This document shows, one piece after another, positions 23,942 through 32,727 of a stretch of 38,685 nucleotides of DNA. Numbering within the stretch: position 1 is the first letter of the stretch; the number at the start of each line of letters is the position of its first letter. Origin of the DNA: Sphingomonas sp. Ant H11 (GTDB lineage: Bacteria > Pseudomonadota > Alphaproteobacteria > Sphingomonadales > Sphingomonadaceae); contig NZ_JSBN01000041.1 in the NCBI RefSeq assembly GCF_000797515.1, forward strand, positions 1-38,685, in the 5' to 3' direction. The position numbers and the translations under genes are program-made. The notes beneath the pieces were generated by a model. It saw only the letters and a program-made list of their open reading frames with translations, made no database searches and was not told the DNA's origin.

Positions 23942-25708
23942 TCCGCCACAGCCGCAGCGGCGATTTGGCAGGCAACGGCAGCGGCTCGAGCCAATCGAAG
24001 GTCTTGCGGTGGGCGAGCTGGTCGTAAAAGCCGCCGGGCGCGCGCACGCGGTAAATCGTCGATTCGGCCATGTTCGGGCAAATCAGCAACATCGTCGCAC
24101 CGTGGCGCTTGGCGATCGCGCGGAAATTCTCCGGCGTGCCGGAAAAGGCGTGCTGCACGTCCAGGATCGCATCGCCATTGCGGTGATACGGCCCCGCCAC
24201 CGCATTATGATGCGTGATGGTGATGATGCGCGGCCCCAGATCGACGAAGCTGAAGATCGTCTGCGCCGGATAACGGTTGAGCGGGCTCAGCGCCGTCATC
24301 GTCGGGCACGAACCGCTCGCGCGATCGATGATCTGGACGCGCTTGGTTGGCCGGTCGATCGGCAGGAAGCGGAAAGCGAGCCCGGCAAACAGCCCGGAGC
24401 CGACCAGCAGGATCACGGCAACCGTCCCGAGCACGCGCACCAGCGGCGAGCGCTGGGCTTGCAGATAGGGGATCAGCAGCCACGCCAGTGCCACTGCGCC
24501 GGGCACCGACAGCATCTGCGCGGCCGGCCCTGCGCGCGCTTGCCACAGCAGCAGCAAGGCGGCCCCGGTGACGAACAGCAAGACCGTCGCCCACGCCGCA
24601 CCCAGCGCGGTGCCGCGCGCGCGCCACGTCGCGATGATCGCGCCGATCACGCCGACCACCGGCATGATCGCGACCGGGAACGCAACGCGGAACGGGTGGA
24701 CATAGATTGGCCGCGCCTCGCGGATCATGTTGAGCCAGTTCTTCTGCAATTCGGGCGAGGCCTGTTCGGGGCGGCCGAGGCATTGCGGAAAGACCAAAGC
24801 GAAGCCGATCACGATCACCGCGCCCGCCGCGATGGCAAGCGCGAGGCGCACCCAGCGATTGGCGGGATTGGACCAGGCCAGTGCGAACAGCAAAGCGCCC
24901 GCCATCACCATCACGCTCAGCCATACTGGCGTCAGCGCGTCGCAGCGCAGCGCGGCGTTGCCGTAAGAGGCGAACAGCGCATAGCCGATTCCGCTCCCGG
25001 CCCCCAGGCACAGCGCATAGATCGACAAGCGCTGGGCTTCGGCGCGATCCCAGATCCAGCGCAGCGCGAGGATCGCACCAGCGATGGCGGCATAAGGCAG
25101 CATCTCCAGCCCGATCGCGAGCGACACCGCGCTCGCCAAGCCGACGATCGCACCGCCGCGTATCCCCTTTGGATCGGACAGGCCCGCCACCGTCAGGCTG
25201 AGCATGGCGAGCTGCCAGCCGTGATGATCGATGCGTTCGGGCATGTACATCAAGAGCGTCGCCGAACAGCAGAGCAGCAAGGCGATTGCGAGCGGCCAGG
25301 CATAGGGGCTGATCAGGCGCCGGACCGTGGCCCCCAGGCCAAGGATGGCGATGCTCAGCGGCAGCAGCGGGGCAATGCCGCAAGCGAGCATCTCGGCTTC
25401 GCGCGCGCCGACGAACGGACGCAGCAGCAGGATCAGCCCGGCGATCGGCAAATCGACGATCCGGCTCCAGTGAATGTCATAGCCGCCGGGCGGGTTCAGC
25501 CGATATTGACGCAGATCGTACCAGCCTGCCCGCCCAACCAGGCGCGCACCTGCATCAGCCGCATATTGTCGTCGGTGTCGCCCAGCTGCAGATAATGGAT
25601 GCCGACCCAGCGATCGTGGAGGAAATAGACCGCGATACACAGCCAGGCGATCAGGCTCAGACGGATCCAATCCCGATCCACCATGCGCGTCAACGAACCA
25701 AGCTTCAT
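23928..25708 (-). CDS. Polytopic GT-C-like membrane protein of a glycan-modification cluster (frameshifted)
   Basis: The corrected product has about 593 residues, with some ten or more helices followed by a soluble C-terminal domain of about 140 residues. Near the N-terminus, LQLGDTDDNMRLMQVRAWLG and GQGWYDLRQYRLNPPGG lie in the first periplasmic loop. An acidic DTDD motif there is like that of GT-C enzymes (STT3, PMT, GtrC-like), which use polyprenyl-linked sugars. The two frames join if one G is restored at about 25525 (GGCAGGGCTGG gives GQGWYD). The start is the ATG giving MKLGSLTRMVDRDWIR; MVDRDW eight codons on is an alternative. It is divergent from gtrA, with 62 bp between starts. Enzyme class is inferred from motif and neighbours. 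Confidence 0.7.
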
Positions 25709-25770
25709 CCAAACCGCTTTCCTAGACCGAGATCGCGCTCTACTGCGGCACGCGTAAAGGGCAAGCAAAC

Positions 25771-26199
25771 GTGACGACACTCCTCCAACACGTCGATCGC
25801 TGGCGGTCGAACCCGCTGTTCGGCCAAATGGTGCGGTTCGGCATCGCCGGCGGACTGTCGACGGTGCTCTATTCGGCGGTGTACCTGCCGCTGACGCTGT
25901 ATGTGTTCGAGCGGCAGCATGCGGTCTATGCCGTGCCGTTCGCGTTTGCGGTCGCGGTGACGGCGGGGTTTTTCCTGCACAGCCGCTGGAGCTTCAAAGG
26001 GCATGGCACGGGCGCGCGGGGGGCGGCGCAGCAAGTGCAGTTCGTGCTGGTGCAAGCATCGGGGATGGCGCTGAACGCGCTGATCACCTGGATCGGCACC
26101 GCCAAGCTCGGCTATCCCGGCTGGGTGCCGCTGCTGCCCGCGATCGTGCTGGCAACGGGGATGACCTTCGTGCTCAACCGCTATCTGGTGTTCAAATAA
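25771..26199 (+). CDS. GtrA family membrane protein (putative polyprenyl-linked sugar flippase)
   Basis: GtrA proteins are four-helix membrane proteins thought to flip undecaprenyl-phosphate-linked sugars in surface glycan modification. This 142-residue protein has the family start LFGQMVRFGIAGGLSTVLYS, then FAVAVTAGFFLHSRWSFKGH, where Asn/His-x-x-Trp-x-F is typical, and the end TGMTFVLNRYLVFK. Translation starts at GTG. The methyltransferase gene follows after 17 bp, and a GtrB-like gene is on the opposite strand beyond it. The set resembles gtrABC loci. Confidence 0.88.
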   Translation: MTTLLQHVDRWRSNPLFGQMVRFGIAGGLSTVLYSAVYLPLTLYVFERQHAVYAVPFAFAVAVTAGFFLHSRWSFKGHGTGARGAAQQVQFVLVQASGMALNALITWIGTAKLGYPGWVPLLPAIVLATGMTFVLNRYLVFK

Positions 26200-26216
26200 G
26201 ATGGGATGCGTCGACC

Positions 26217-26945
26217 TTGGATAGAATCGTTTACGACCGCATGGCGGCGCATGATTCGACGCATTGGTGGTATCGCGCGCGGCGCGACATCCTGGCCGAC
26301 TATCTGGCGCGCGAAGGGCATTTGCCGGCCGATGCGCGTATCCTGGAGATTGGCTGCGGCACAGGCCACAATCTGCCGATGCTTGGCGCTTTCGGCACGG
26401 TCGAGGCGATCGAGATTGATCCCGCCGCGCGTGCGATTGCCAGTGAGCGGCTGGGCAAGCCGGTTGGTGCTGCCCCCTTGCCCGAGCTGACCGGGGTCGA
26501 GCGCGGTGCCTATGATCTGATCGCGGTGCTCGATGTGGTCGAGCATATCGAAGACGATGTCGCGGCGTTGAAGGCGATGGGGGAATGCCTGAAGCCCGGC
26601 GGCAAGATTTTGATCGCGGTGCCCGCGCACCAATGGATGTGGAGCGCGCACGATGTCGTCAACCACCATCACCGCCGCTATTCCAAGGCGACGCTGGGCG
26701 CGGCGATCGGCAAGGCGGGGCTGAAGCATAATGGCCTGCGCTGGTTCAACTCGCTGCTGTTCCCGCTGGCGGTGGCGTCGCGCGTGGCGGGGCGGATTCG
26801 CGGCAAGGACGATAGCGACGATTCGCCGCCGCCCGGGCCGGTGAACGCGCTGTTCGAGGCGGTTTTCCGGCTGGAGCGTCACCTGGTCGGCCGTGTACCG
26901 CTGTCGCCGGGCGTGTCGATCGTGACGCTCGCTTCGGTGAAATAA
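26217..26945 (+). CDS. Class I SAM-dependent methyltransferase
   Basis: The Rossmann motif I is ARILEIGCGTGHNLPMLG (about residues 40-57), followed by the acidic VEAIEIDP of motif II and YDLIAVLDVVEHIEDD and LKPGGKILIAVPAH of the later motifs. The N-terminal MDRIVYDRMAAHDSTHWWYR is a pattern I associate with methyltransferases of glycan and polyprenyl loci. The start is TTG; the nearby ATGs are out of frame or run into a stop. It probably shares a transcript with gtrA. The acceptor is unknown; a sugar or lipid carrier is likely from the context. Confidence 0.85.
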   Translation: MDRIVYDRMAAHDSTHWWYRARRDILADYLAREGHLPADARILEIGCGTGHNLPMLGAFGTVEAIEIDPAARAIASERLGKPVGAAPLPELTGVERGAYDLIAVLDVVEHIEDDVAALKAMGECLKPGGKILIAVPAHQWMWSAHDVVNHHHRRYSKATLGAAIGKAGLKHNGLRWFNSLLFPLAVASRVAGRIRGKDDSDDSPPPGPVNALFEAVFRLERHLVGRVPLSPGVSIVTLASVK

Positions 26946-26951
26946 GGGGGG

Positions 26952-28040
26952 TCACCCCTCCGTTCGTGCCGAGCCTGTCGAAGCACTGCTTTCCGCAAGG
27001 TCTGGTTCCTGCGGTGAGCGCTGCCCTTCGACAAGCTCCGGGCGAACGGGCTGGGGCTGGGCTTCGGCGCGATAGCCGAGCGTCGCTCGCCCCTGGATCG
27101 GCCCCACCACATCGGCAACCAGATAGAGCGGGCGGCGCTTCGATTCGACATACAGCCGCCCGAGATATTCGCCGATCATGCCCAGCACGAACATCTGGAA
27201 CGCGCCGAGCAGTACGACGACGAGCATCGTCGAGGTCCAACCCGCGACCGCGCTGCCGCTGAAAAAGCCGACCGCGATATAGAGGAACAGCAGCAACGAT
27301 GCCGCCGTCAGCGCCAGGCCCAAATGGCTGGCGAAGCGCAACGGCGCGGTCGAAAAGCCGGTGACCGCGTCGAGCGCGAGGCGGATCATCTTGCCGAGTG
27401 GATAATTGGTTTCCCCCGCATGGCGCTCGGCGCGGTCATAAGGGAAGGGGATCTGCTTGAAGCCGACCCAGGCGACCATGCCGCGAATGAAGCGGGCCTG
27501 TTCGGGCATCGACAGGAAGGCGTCGAGCGCCCGCCTGCTCATCAAGCGGAAATCGCCGGTGTCGAGCGGGATGGCGGTGTCGGTGACGCGGTCGAGCAAG
27601 CGGTAGAAAGCGGCGGCGGTGGCTTTCTTGAACAGCGTCTCGCCCTCGCGTTTGCGGCGCACCGCATAAACGACATCGGCCCCCTGCGCGGCCATCGCGG
27701 CACGCATGTCGGTCAGCAATTCGGGCGGGTCCTGCAGATCGGCATCGATAATCAGGATCTGCGCGCCCGAACACAGATCGAGCCCGGCGGTGAGCGCGAG
27801 CTGGTGTCCGTGGTTGCGCGACAGGTTGACGATCACCAGGCGCGGGTCGTCGGCGGCGAGGCGCTGCATCTCGCCCCAGCTATCGTCGCGCGAGCCATCG
27901 TTGATCAGCAGGATTTCGTAATCGTTGCCCACAGCGGCGCGCGCGGCGGCGGTTACGCGCGCATGCAGCACGGCGAGGCATGCCGCTTCGTTATAACAGG
28001 GGATGACAACGGACAAAGCGGGGGATGTGGGACGCGACAT
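26952..28040 (-). CDS. Family 2 glycosyltransferase, GtrB/DPM1-like, with repeat-derived C-terminal tail
   Basis: This enzyme should transfer a sugar from a nucleotide donor to polyprenyl phosphate at the cytoplasmic face. The GT-A core has LSVVIPCYNEAACLAVLH and ILLINDGSRDDSW, and the metal site IIDADLQDPPE with Asp99 and Asp101. Two helices near the C-terminus (about 235-255 and 265-290, with VVVLLGAFQMFVLGMIGEYL) fit the GtrB membrane anchor. The last 35 or so residues are translated from a palindromic repeat element (PVRPELVEGQ, then [11 protein letters not shown]), so the original protein probably ended soon after GYRAEAQ. The gene is convergent with the methyltransferase gene, 6 bp apart. 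Confidence 0.92.
   Translation of the reverse strand: MSRPTSPALSVVIPCYNEAACLAVLHARVTAAARAAVGNDYEILLINDGSRDDSWGEMQRLAADDPRLVIVNLSRNHGHQLALTAGLDLCSGAQILIIDADLQDPPELLTDMRAAMAAQGADVVYAVRRKREGETLFKKATAAAFYRLLDRVTDTAIPLDTGDFRLMSRRALDAFLSMPEQARFIRGMVAWVGFKQIPFPYDRAERHAGETNYPLGKMIRLALDAVTGFSTAPLRFASHLGLALTAASLLLFLYIAVGFFSGSAVAGWTSTMLVVVLLGAFQMFVLGMIGEYLGRLYVESKRRPLYLVADVVGPIQGRATLGYRAEAQPQPVRPELVEGQRSPQEPDLAESSASTGSARTEG
26960..27049. repeat. Palindromic repeat element forming the 3' end of a glycosyltransferase gene
   Basis: CGTTCGTGCCGAGCCTGTCG at one end and CCTTCGACAAGCTCCGGGCG at the other are inverted copies of the same unit seen at 22651-22727, with a centre of about 35 bp. The reading frame passes through both arms. 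Confidence 0.8.
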
Positions 28041-28100
28041 GCCTGCTGAATAGCGTGTCGTCGCGGTGCCGTCATGGGGAAGTTGTGCGCCGGGGCGAGA

Positions 28101-30201
28101 TCAGACGCGGATGACGCTGTTGACCGCGTCCGCCGCGCGCAGCGCACCGATCACGCGCATCAGATGGTGGACGTCGTGCACTTCGACATCGATCGTATTG
28201 GTGTGGAAGCCGGTGTCGCGATTGTCGAGCCGCAAATTGACGATATTGGCCTTTTGCGCGCCGATGATCGTCGCGATCGTGCCGAGTGCGCCAGGTTCGT
28301 TCTTGACCTCCACCGAGATGCGGCCAGTCGCGCCTTCGGTCTTGTCACCCCACGACAGATCGACCCAATCGGCGTCGTCGGCGGCGGCGAGGATCGGGCA
28401 ATCGATCGTGTGCACCTCGATCCCCGCATCGGGACGGCGCAAGCCGACGATGCGGTCGCCGGGTACGGGATGGCAGCATTCGGCGAGATCGAAGGCGACC
28501 CCGGCGGTCAGCCCGCGAATCGAGATCGCGCTCGATTGCGGCGGCAAGTCGCGCAACGCGTCGGCACCGGCCGAGCCCGGCATCAGCGCTTCCATTACCG
28601 CCGCATCGGGCAAACGACGGCGCGCGATCGCCTCGAGCAAGGCGGCTTCGTCCGCGACCTTCAGCCGCTGCATGGCCATCGCCTGCGCATTGCCGGCGAG
28701 CGGGGCAGGCAGGCGCGAGACGAGCTCGTCATACATCTTGCGGCCGAGCGCCTGCGTTTCGACGCGTTCCTTGTGGCGCAAATGCCGCCGGATCGCGGCG
28801 CGTGCCTTGCCCGTGATGGCGAAGTTCAGCCAATTGGCCTGCGGCTCCTGCGCCTTGGAACGCAGAATCTGCACCTGGTCGCCATTTTCGATCGTCGTGC
28901 GCAGCGGCACGACGCGGCCGTTGATCTTGGCCCCGACCGCCTGGTCGCCCAAATCGGTATGGACGGCATAAGCGAAGTCGATCGGCGATGCGCCCTTGGG
29001 CAATTGGTGCAGCTCGCCCTTGGGGGTGAAGGCGAAGATGCGATCCTGGTACATCGCCATCTTGGTATGTTCGAGCAGTTCCTCGGGGCTTTCGGCATTG
29101 TCGAGGATTTCGACCAGATCGCGGATCCAGCTCACTTGCGTGTCGGGGCGCACGCGCCGTTCATCGGGTCCTGCTTGTACGCCCAATGCGCGGCGAGGCC
29201 GAGCTCCGCCTCTTCATGCATGTCGTGTGTGCGGATCTGGATTTCGACGCGGGTATTGTCGGCGTGGATAACGCTGGTGTGGAGGGAGCGATAGCCGTTG
29301 CGCTTGGGGGTCGAGATATAATCCTTGAAGCGCCCCGGCACCATCGGCCAGCGGCGATGGATGACGCCCAGCGCCGCGTAACACGCCTCCTCGGTCGGCA
29401 CGATCGCGCGGAACGCCATGATGTCGCTCAATTGTTCGAAGCTGATATGGCGCTCGGCCATCTTCTTCCAGATCGAATAGGGATGCTTTTCGCGACCGAA
29501 ATTTCGGCCTCGATCCCGGCGCGCGACAGGAGCAGTTTCAGCCCCGACCCGATCTTGGCGATGCGGTCGCCGCCGCCTTCCTTCAACTGGGCAAGACGCT
29601 TGGTGATCGATTCATAGGCTTCGGGTTCGAGCTGCGCGAAGGCGAGCGTCTGCATCTCCTTCATGAACTCGTACATGCCGATCCGCTCGGCGAGCGGGGC
29701 GTAGATGTCCATCGTCTCGCGCGCGATGCGTTTGCGCTTGTCGGGATTCTTGATGAAATGCAGCGTACGCATGTTGTGCAGCCGGTCGGCGAGCTTGACC
29801 AGCAACACGCGAATGTCGTCGGACATCGCCAGCAGGAATTTGCGCAGATTTTCGGCGGCGCGTTCGTTTTCGGTCTGCGCCTCGATCTTGGACAGTTTGG
29901 TTACGCCGTCGACCAGCCGCGCGACCGAGGGGCCGAACAGCCGTGTAATCTCCTCGGGCGTGGCGACGGTATCCTCGATCGTGTCGTGCAGGATCGCGGT
30001 CGCAATCGTTTCGTCGTCGAGGTGCAGATCGGTCAGGATGCCGGCCACCTCGATCGGGTGGCTGAAATAGGGGTCGCCATTGGCGCGTTTCTGGCTGCCA
30101 TGTGCCTGCATTGAGAACACATAGGCGCGGTTCAGCAGCGCCTCATTGGCAGTGGGATCGTAATCGAGGACCCGATCGACGAGTTCATATTGGCGTAGCA
30201 T
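28101..30201 (-). CDS. rsh: Bifunctional (p)ppGpp synthetase/hydrolase, RelA/SpoT homologue (two frameshifts)
   Basis: The enzyme makes and degrades the alarmone (p)ppGpp in the stringent response. The hydrolase HD domain is complete, with His34, His48, His72-Asp73 and Glu76-Asp77 (LHDTIEDT). The synthetase domain has SGREKHPYSIWKKM, LSDIMAFRAI and KDYISTPKRNGYRSLHTSVI. TGS (RIFAFTPKGELHQLPKGAS) and a C-terminal ACT domain (VEVKNEPGALGTIATIIG) follow. Three frames are joined by restoring one base at about 29497 and one in the CCC at 29166-29168 (KQDPDERRVRPDTQVSWI). Corrected length is 700 residues, the family norm. With both catalytic domains intact it is a Rel/SpoT-type long RSH, probably the only one. 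Frameshifts are likely errors. Confidence 0.93.
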
Positions 30202-30258
30202 CTAGCCCCAAGATGGCGTCTGAGCCTGTTGCTTTGCAACATGTTTAGCCCGAAGGCC

Positions 30259-30290
30259 AAAAAAAACCCCTCCCGCGCGCGCGGAAGGGG
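30259..30290 (-). terminator. Rho-independent terminator after the small secreted protein gene
   Basis: On the minus strand, CCCCTTCCGC, a short GC loop and GCGGGAGGGG form a stem of about ten pairs, followed by eight T. It lies 25 bp after the stop codon of the gene at 30315 and isolates it from rsh. Confidence 0.9.
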
Positions 30291-30314
30291 CAATGCACCT
30301 CTCGGGGAGGATGC

Positions 30315-30645
30315 TTATTTGACGCGGGCGTTGCACTTGGCGAGCGCATCGGCGTCGAACGCCTGACCTGCTGCGGTGAAGGCCGAAAGTTTGCCAGCGC
30401 GCTGGGCCACCATTTCACACACGATGACGTCGCGCTGCGGACCCTTGGCGGCGGTGAAGGCAGTGTTGTTCCACTTCCACAGCGTTCCGCTGGTGATGAG
30501 CACGGTCTTGGTGGGGGCGGCGACCGGGGGTGGCGGCGTAATACGCATTGTCGTCGGCGGCATGGGCGGCCATCGGCGCGAGCAAAGTGGCCGAGGCCAG
30601 AACGGCAGCGGCGGCGAGCGTACGAATCATGGCGACGGTCCTCAT
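30315..30645 (-). CDS. Small secreted protein, CC_3452-like (frameshifted)
   Basis: A signal peptide (to about residue 29, ending APMAAHA) is followed by ADDNAYYAATPVAAPTKTVL, then SGTLWKWNNTAFTAAKGPQR and DVIVCEMVAQRAGKLSAF. The end is GQAFDADALAKCNARVK. Two cysteines in the mature part could pair. The layout matches what I recall as the CC_3452 family of alphaproteobacteria, whose function is unknown. Five G at 30526-30530 should be four; then ATPVAAPTKT is continuous and the product has 109 residues. It is divergent from an HxlR regulator gene and ends in a strong terminator, so it is a single-gene transcript. Confidence 0.75.
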
Positions 30646-30748
30646 AAATCAGTTGCTAAGGGCCACCTAAATGCTGCACATGCGAGTTGCAAGTAGAAAC
30701 GTATATTTCAGTCCCATGACGGGTCAAGATGGGATAAGGTTGACGATT

Positions 30749-31240
30749 ATGGACGAAAAACTGCGCGAACCCTTGCGGGAACTGGTAAAGTGCAGCCTGC
30801 CCGCGGCGCTGGAGGCGATGGGGGAACGCTGGAGCTTCATGATCCTGCGTGCTGCGTTTAACGGCTTGCACCATTTCGAGCAGTTCCAGTCCGAACTTGG
30901 CATCGCGCGCAACATTCTCGCCAACCGGCTGGGGCGATTGGTCGATCATGGCATCTTGACCCGCACGGCGATGCCCGAGGACCGGCGCAAGATTCAATAT
31001 GAACTGACCGAGAAGGGCACGGCGTTGCTGCCGACGATGCTGGCGTTGCGGCAGTGGGGCGAGCGCTGGGAAACGGGCTTTCGCGCCAGCCCGGTGCTGG
31101 TCGACAAGCGCGACATGCGCCCGATCGCGCCGATCGAGGTGCGCGCCTGGGATGGCCGGGTGCTGACCAAACCCGACTTGCTGTGGGCGCTGCCGGAGGA
31201 CGTCAATTATGACGAACAGGCGTTGCGCGCCGCCGAATAA
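30749..31240 (+). CDS. HxlR family transcriptional regulator
   Basis: HxlR proteins are winged-helix regulators, often answering to electrophiles or redox state through a cysteine near the N-terminus. Here Cys15 is in LVKCSLPAALEAMGERWSFM, the family start. The recognition helix and wing follow: FQSELGIARNILANRLGRLV, then DRRKIQYELTEKGTALLP. I take the ATG at 30749 (163 residues); the in-frame extension to 30671 has no family resemblance. The C-terminal 60 residues extend beyond the minimal domain. The gene is divergent from the small secreted protein gene, and AGTTGC occurs twice in the gap (about 30651 and 30685), possibly part of an operator. Confidence 0.88.
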   Translation: MDEKLREPLRELVKCSLPAALEAMGERWSFMILRAAFNGLHHFEQFQSELGIARNILANRLGRLVDHGILTRTAMPEDRRKIQYELTEKGTALLPTMLALRQWGERWETGFRASPVLVDKRDMRPIAPIEVRAWDGRVLTKPDLLWALPEDVNYDEQALRAAE

Positions 31241-31303
31241 GTCGCGGGGGCTGCGACGAAACGCCCTGTAGATTCGCCGATCGATCTTGCGTATCGGTGA
31301 TGC

Positions 31304-32044
31304 GTGGCAAGCCTTCACACCTTCGCCAATCCGGCGCGTTTCCTGAAACTGGCGCGTCCGTTGACGCCGCCGCTGTTCTGGGCGGGCGTGCTGTTGATCG
31401 CTTACGGCGTGTGGGGCGGGCTGGCGCGGACCCCGCCCGATTATCTGCAGGGCGAGACGGTGCGGATCCTCTACATTCACGTGCCGACGGCGTGGCTCGG
31501 CATGGCCGGGTGGAGCGGGATCGCGGTGTCGTCGCTGACCTTTCTGGTATGGCGGCATCCGCTGGCGATGATCGCGGCGCGCGCGATCGCGCTGCCCGGT
31601 GCGGCGTTCGCGGCTTTGTGCCTCGCGACGGGATCGATCTGGGGGCGACCCACCTGGGGCACGTGGTGGCAATGGGACGGGCGGCTGACCTCGATGTTGC
31701 TGCTGTTCTTCGTCTATCTGGGGTTCATGGCGCTGACCCGCGCCGATGACGATCGCGGCGGCGACGGACGTATTCCGGCGATTTATGGCATTGCCGGATC
31801 GGTGTTGTTGCCGATCATCCGCTATTCGGTGGTGTGGTGGAACACGCTGCACCAGGGGCAAAGCATCGGTCTCACTTCCTCCAAGATCGATGCGACGATC
31901 CTGTGGCCCTTATGGTTCACGCTCAGCGGCTTCACCTGCTTCTTCGCCGCGATCGTGCTGATGCGGATGCGTACCATTCTCGCGCGGACCAAGGCCGAGG
32001 CGCGGATGCGGCGCATGGCGCATGTCGTGGATGTGGCCGTATGA
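31304..32044 (+). CDS. ccmC: Cytochrome c maturation heme-handling protein CcmC
   Basis: CcmC loads heme onto CcmE at the periplasmic side. The 246-residue protein has six helices and the tryptophan-rich WGTWWQWDGRLTS (residues 118-130) that binds heme. Candidate axial ligands are His59 (LYIHVPTAW) and His183 (WWNTLHQGQS). The start is GTG; the ATG four bases earlier is out of frame. ccmD overlaps the stop (ATGA). CcmA and CcmB are not in the window. Confidence 0.96.
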   Translation: MASLHTFANPARFLKLARPLTPPLFWAGVLLIAYGVWGGLARTPPDYLQGETVRILYIHVPTAWLGMAGWSGIAVSSLTFLVWRHPLAMIAARAIALPGAAFAALCLATGSIWGRPTWGTWWQWDGRLTSMLLLFFVYLGFMALTRADDDRGGDGRIPAIYGIAGSVLLPIIRYSVVWWNTLHQGQSIGLTSSKIDATILWPLWFTLSGFTCFFAAIVLMRMRTILARTKAEARMRRMAHVVDVAV

Positions 32045-32148
32045 ACCCCTGGCCGTTCGTGATGGCCGCTTATGCGCTGACCGGGGTCGTCTCGGTCGGG
32101 CTGGCGGCGTGGAGCTTCGTGGCGATGCGCCGGAGCGAGAAACGATGA
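32041..32148 (+). CDS. ccmD: Cytochrome c maturation protein CcmD
   Basis: CcmD is a tiny single-helix protein that helps holo-CcmE leave the CcmABC complex. The 35-residue product MNPWPFVMAAYALTGVV and onward has one membrane helix followed by a basic end (MRRSEKR), the family layout. Both ends overlap neighbours by ATGA (ccmC before, ccmE after), which fixes its start and stop. Confidence 0.9.
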   Translation: MNPWPFVMAAYALTGVVSVGLAAWSFVAMRRSEKR

Positions 32149-32579
32149 AGGCCAAGCATCAACGCCTGACGCTGGTGTTGCTCGCGGTCGCGGCGGTCGG
32201 CGGGGCGAGCGTGCTGGCGCTGTCCGCGCTGAAGGACCAGGCGGCCTTCTTCTATGCGCCGGGCGATGTGAAGAAGGACGGGCTTCCGCTCGGCCGCGCG
32301 GTGCGGCTCGGCGGGATGGTCGCGGATCATTCGATCCAGCGTCTTCCCGACGGCGTGTCGATGCGTTTCGTCGTTACCGACGGCGTCGCCACCGTGCCGG
32401 TGGCCTTCAAGGGCATCGCCCCCGACCTGTTCCGCGAGAAATCGGGCGTGGTGGCGGAAGGATCGTTCAACCCCGATGGCAGCTTCACCGCGACCAATTT
32501 GCTGGCCAAGCATGATGAGAAATACATGCCGCCGGAGATTGCGGGCAAGATGCACGAGACAAAGACGCTGAAACAATGA
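32145..32579 (+). CDS. ccmE: Cytochrome c maturation heme chaperone CcmE
   Basis: CcmE binds heme covalently through a histidine and carries it to CcmF. The N-terminal anchor (about 8-28) is followed by the OB-fold with FFYAPGDVKKDGLPLGRAVR and VVAEGSFNPDGSFTATNLLA. The heme site is AKHDEKYMPPE, with His123 and Tyr127 in the H-x3-Y arrangement. Length 144 is normal. The start overlaps the ccmD stop (ATGA). Confidence 0.96.
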   Translation: MKAKHQRLTLVLLAVAAVGGASVLALSALKDQAAFFYAPGDVKKDGLPLGRAVRLGGMVADHSIQRLPDGVSMRFVVTDGVATVPVAFKGIAPDLFREKSGVVAEGSFNPDGSFTATNLLAKHDEKYMPPEIAGKMHETKTLKQ

Positions 32580-32610
32580 TCGGCCTGGCACCGCGCGCCT
32601 ATTTCGCTCC

Positions 32611-32694
32611 GTCAACCCGGGCTTGTCCCGGGGGCCACCGCGCCGCGTACCGTGTCCGTGCGGTTGGTTGGGCCCCGGGACAAGCCCGGGGTGA
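32611..32694. repeat. Perfect-armed inverted repeat between ccmE and ccmF
   Basis: ACCCGGGCTTGTCCCGGGGG on the left and CCCCGGGACAAGCCCGGGGT on the right are inverted copies separated by about 35 bp. It is a typical intergenic palindromic element and accounts for the only large gap (148 bp) in an otherwise overlapping operon. It would form a hairpin in the transcript and could serve in processing. Confidence 0.85.
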
Positions 32695-32727
32695 CGCGCG
32701 GGGCGTATTTTGTGGATTGCCAGAGCA

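Noticed and set aside
24009..25595. A 528-codon plus-strand frame opposite the GT-C-like gene
   Set aside because: It is rich in Arg, Gln, Asp and His with no motif, while the minus strand gives a consistent membrane protein.
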